A stretch of 6,484 nucleotides of DNA from an uncultured Bacteroidales bacterium (GTDB taxonomy: Bacteria > Bacteroidota > Bacteroidia > Bacteroidales > UBA932). The position numbers and the translations under genes are program-made. Positions 6,077-6,484 of this stretch are shown piece by piece. Under the pieces are notes generated by a model that worked only from the letters and a program-made list of their open reading frames with translations, did not search any database and was not told the DNA's origin. The number at the start of each line of letters is the position of its first letter. Position 1 is the first letter of the stretch. The stretch spans positions 1-6,484 of the forward strand of contig CAMJJZ010000061.1 of the NCBI GenBank assembly GCA_946406275.1, written 5' to 3'.

Positions 6077-6484
6077 CTATTTTTTGCGGATTTCCGCCAG
6101 ATAAGCCTGAATAGTTTTTTCAAGACCCATGTATAGCGCATCCGAGATAAGGGCGTGGCCGATGGAAACCTCGTCCGTCCAGGGGATGGTGTGCACAAAG
6201 TATGCCAGATTCTCGAGGCTGAGGTCGTGCCCGGCGTTGAGGCCAAGGCCGGCCTCGCGGGCGGCTTTAGCGGCCTCCAGATAGCGGGCGATTGCCTTTT
6301 CCGGTCCGTTGGGATACTGTTCTGCGTAGTCTGCGGTGTAGAGTTCCACGCGGTCTGCCCCGCAGGCGGCTGCGCCACGGACCATGACGGGGTCCGGGTC
6401 TACAAAGATGCTCACGCGTATTCCTTTGGCCTTGAACGTGTTGCAAAGGCCGGTGAGGAGTTCGCGGTTGGCGATTGTGTCCCA
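6077..6484 (-). CDS. pdxJ: Pyridoxine 5'-phosphate synthase PdxJ (N-terminus cut by window edge)
   Basis: PdxJ condenses 1-deoxy-D-xylulose 5-phosphate with 3-amino-2-oxopropyl phosphate to make pyridoxine 5'-phosphate, the last ring-forming step of the DXP-dependent vitamin B6 pathway, in the cytoplasm. The frame stays open from the right edge to a TAG at 6079-6077, giving 135 residues, a bit over half of the usual 240 or so. The fragment starts WDTIANREL, so the GTG at 6415 is internal and not the true start. Family motifs seen: IRVSIFVDPD (compare VSLFID), GADRVELYTADYAE (compare the HTGxYA segment), GLGLNAGHDLSLENL with the conserved active-site-region histidine, and EVSIGHALISDALYMGLEKTI, the phosphate-binding C-terminal part of the TIM barrel. 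The N-terminal catalytic residues lie outside the window. It is upstream of the envelope gene run and separated from it by a probable promoter. Confidence 0.95.
   Translation of the reverse strand, partial: WDTIANRELLTGLCNTFKAKGIRVSIFVDPDPVMVRGAAACGADRVELYTADYAEQYPNGPEKAIARYLEAAKAAREAGLGLNAGHDLSLENLAYFVHTIPWTDEVSIGHALISDALYMGLEKTIQAYLAEIRKK

Noticed and set aside
6086..6097. GCGG/CCGC inverted repeat beside a run of six T's on the plus strand at the pdxJ end
   Set aside because: For minus-strand transcription the hairpin is followed by A's, not T's, and on the plus strand the T-run precedes the stem. It lies within pdxJ codons, so it is not an intrinsic terminator.
6077..6415. Short gene starting at GTG 6415
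   Set aside because: The same frame continues without a stop to the window edge with clear PdxJ homology, so this is an internal codon of a truncated gene.

Overview
This window reads as an ordinary but very compact stretch of a Bacteroidota chromosome, most likely order Bacteroidales. The G+C content is visibly higher than in Bacteroides itself, which would fit a Rikenellaceae- or Cryptobacteroides-like lineage; that finer placement is inference. The evidence for the phylum is the divergent omega subunit with its QIEISxYYE...PKPxLIA block, the near absence of Shine-Dalgarno sequences, a TAnnTTTG-type -7 box, and the lipoprotein-rich envelope genes.

All seven genes lie on the minus strand, so transcription runs from right to left. 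In that order they are: the C-terminal 135 codons of pdxJ (vitamin B6 synthesis, cut by the right edge); a lipidated Skp/OmpH-family periplasmic chaperone; a GT4 glycosyltransferase; a secreted protein with two LysM domains joined to a type-1 periplasmic-binding fold; bamD (outer-membrane protein assembly lipoprotein); rpoZ (RNA polymerase omega); and recN (DNA repair ATPase, first 478 codons, cut by the left edge).

The genes are tightly packed. The gaps are 47 bp (pdxJ to ompH), 11 bp, 6 bp, a 1-base TAATG overlap (LysM protein to bamD), 52 bp (bamD to rpoZ) and 4 bp (rpoZ to recN). A good Bacteroidota -7 element sits just after pdxJ, so ompH-GT-LysM-bamD is probably one envelope-biogenesis transcript that may read through into rpoZ-recN. 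The chaperone and BamD both act on outer-membrane proteins. The LysM protein probably anchors on peptidoglycan, and the glycosyltransferase probably builds an envelope glycan. rpoZ and recN are housekeeping genes at the end of the run.

I found no RNA genes, insertion sequences, CRISPR arrays, prophage genes or clear intrinsic terminators, and no intergenic stretch over 300 bases. I did not see an undescribed defence or mobile system. The points most worth a second look are the LysM plus type-1 binding-fold protein translationally coupled to bamD, the lipidated Skp homologue, the GT4 enzyme lacking both EX7E glutamates, and a palindrome plus T-run ahead of rpoZ.
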